Source: Methanoregula sp. (GTDB lineage Archaea > Halobacteriota > Methanomicrobia > Methanomicrobiales > Methanospirillaceae). From it: a DNA stretch of 5,443 nucleotides. Of this stretch, positions 5,371-5,443 are shown in pieces (within the stretch, counting starts at the first letter, position 1; every line of letters begins with the position of its first letter). The DNA lies in NCBI GenBank assembly GCA_003157895.1, contig PMKW01000024.1:1-5443 (forward strand), in the 5' to 3' direction. Under the pieces are notes generated by a model. It did not search any database and was not told the origin of the DNA. It worked only from the letters and a program-made list of their open reading frames with translations. The position numbers were made by a program, and so were the translations under genes.

Positions 5371-5443
5371 AAGATTCCGGATTGAATTCCGGTTATTATC
5401 ACACGAATGGGGGTCCCGGCCGGCAATCCGCACCTGCTAAATA

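Noticed and set aside
5205..5426. Minus-strand 73-codon frame near the right end
   Set aside because: It is largely the reverse complement of repeat copy D and the GC-rich hairpin, with a low-complexity Gly/Pro/Arg composition.
1..5443. Single operon or defence-type gene cluster
   Set aside because: The genes differ in strand and base composition, and long intergenic regions with repeats separate them; no nuclease, transposase or integrase is seen.

Overview
The window looks archaeal and most like a methanogen of the Methanomicrobiales type. This is inference from protein style, the mixed 50-60% GC genes, weak or absent ribosome binding sites and TATA-like boxes; no taxonomic marker is present. 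It holds three convincing protein genes separated by unusually long intergenic regions. Each intergenic region carries a copy of the same C-rich repeat.

Layout: (1) 1-145, repeat copy A and a probable oligo-T stop signal. (2) 146-733, minus strand, a small membrane protein of the isoprenylcysteine/phospholipid methyltransferase family. (3) 734-1228, a divergent intergenic region with repeat copy B, a possible TATA element and a doubtful 34-codon ORF. (4) 1229-3493, plus strand, a 754-residue protein fusing a thioredoxin-like WCPHC domain to a von Willebrand factor A domain with an intact MIDAS, then about 380 residues of beta-rich sequence I cannot assign. (5) 3494-4010, repeat copy C and several short palindromes and direct repeats in front of the next gene. 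(6) 4011-5087 (possible TTG start at 3936), a radical SAM enzyme with a C-terminal SPASM/twitch-like cysteine region. It is clearly more AT-rich than the other genes. (7) 5088-5443, a truncated repeat D' and a further copy D, then a GC-rich hairpin; no gene.

Nothing shows that the three genes form one operon: the first is divergent, and about 440-520 bases containing a repeat separate the second and third. A shared function is therefore not supported. The points most worth following are the dispersed repeat (four good copies and one partial, all in the same orientation, with an upstream box and a core box at fixed spacing), the thioredoxin-vWA fusion, and the likely foreign origin of the radical SAM gene.
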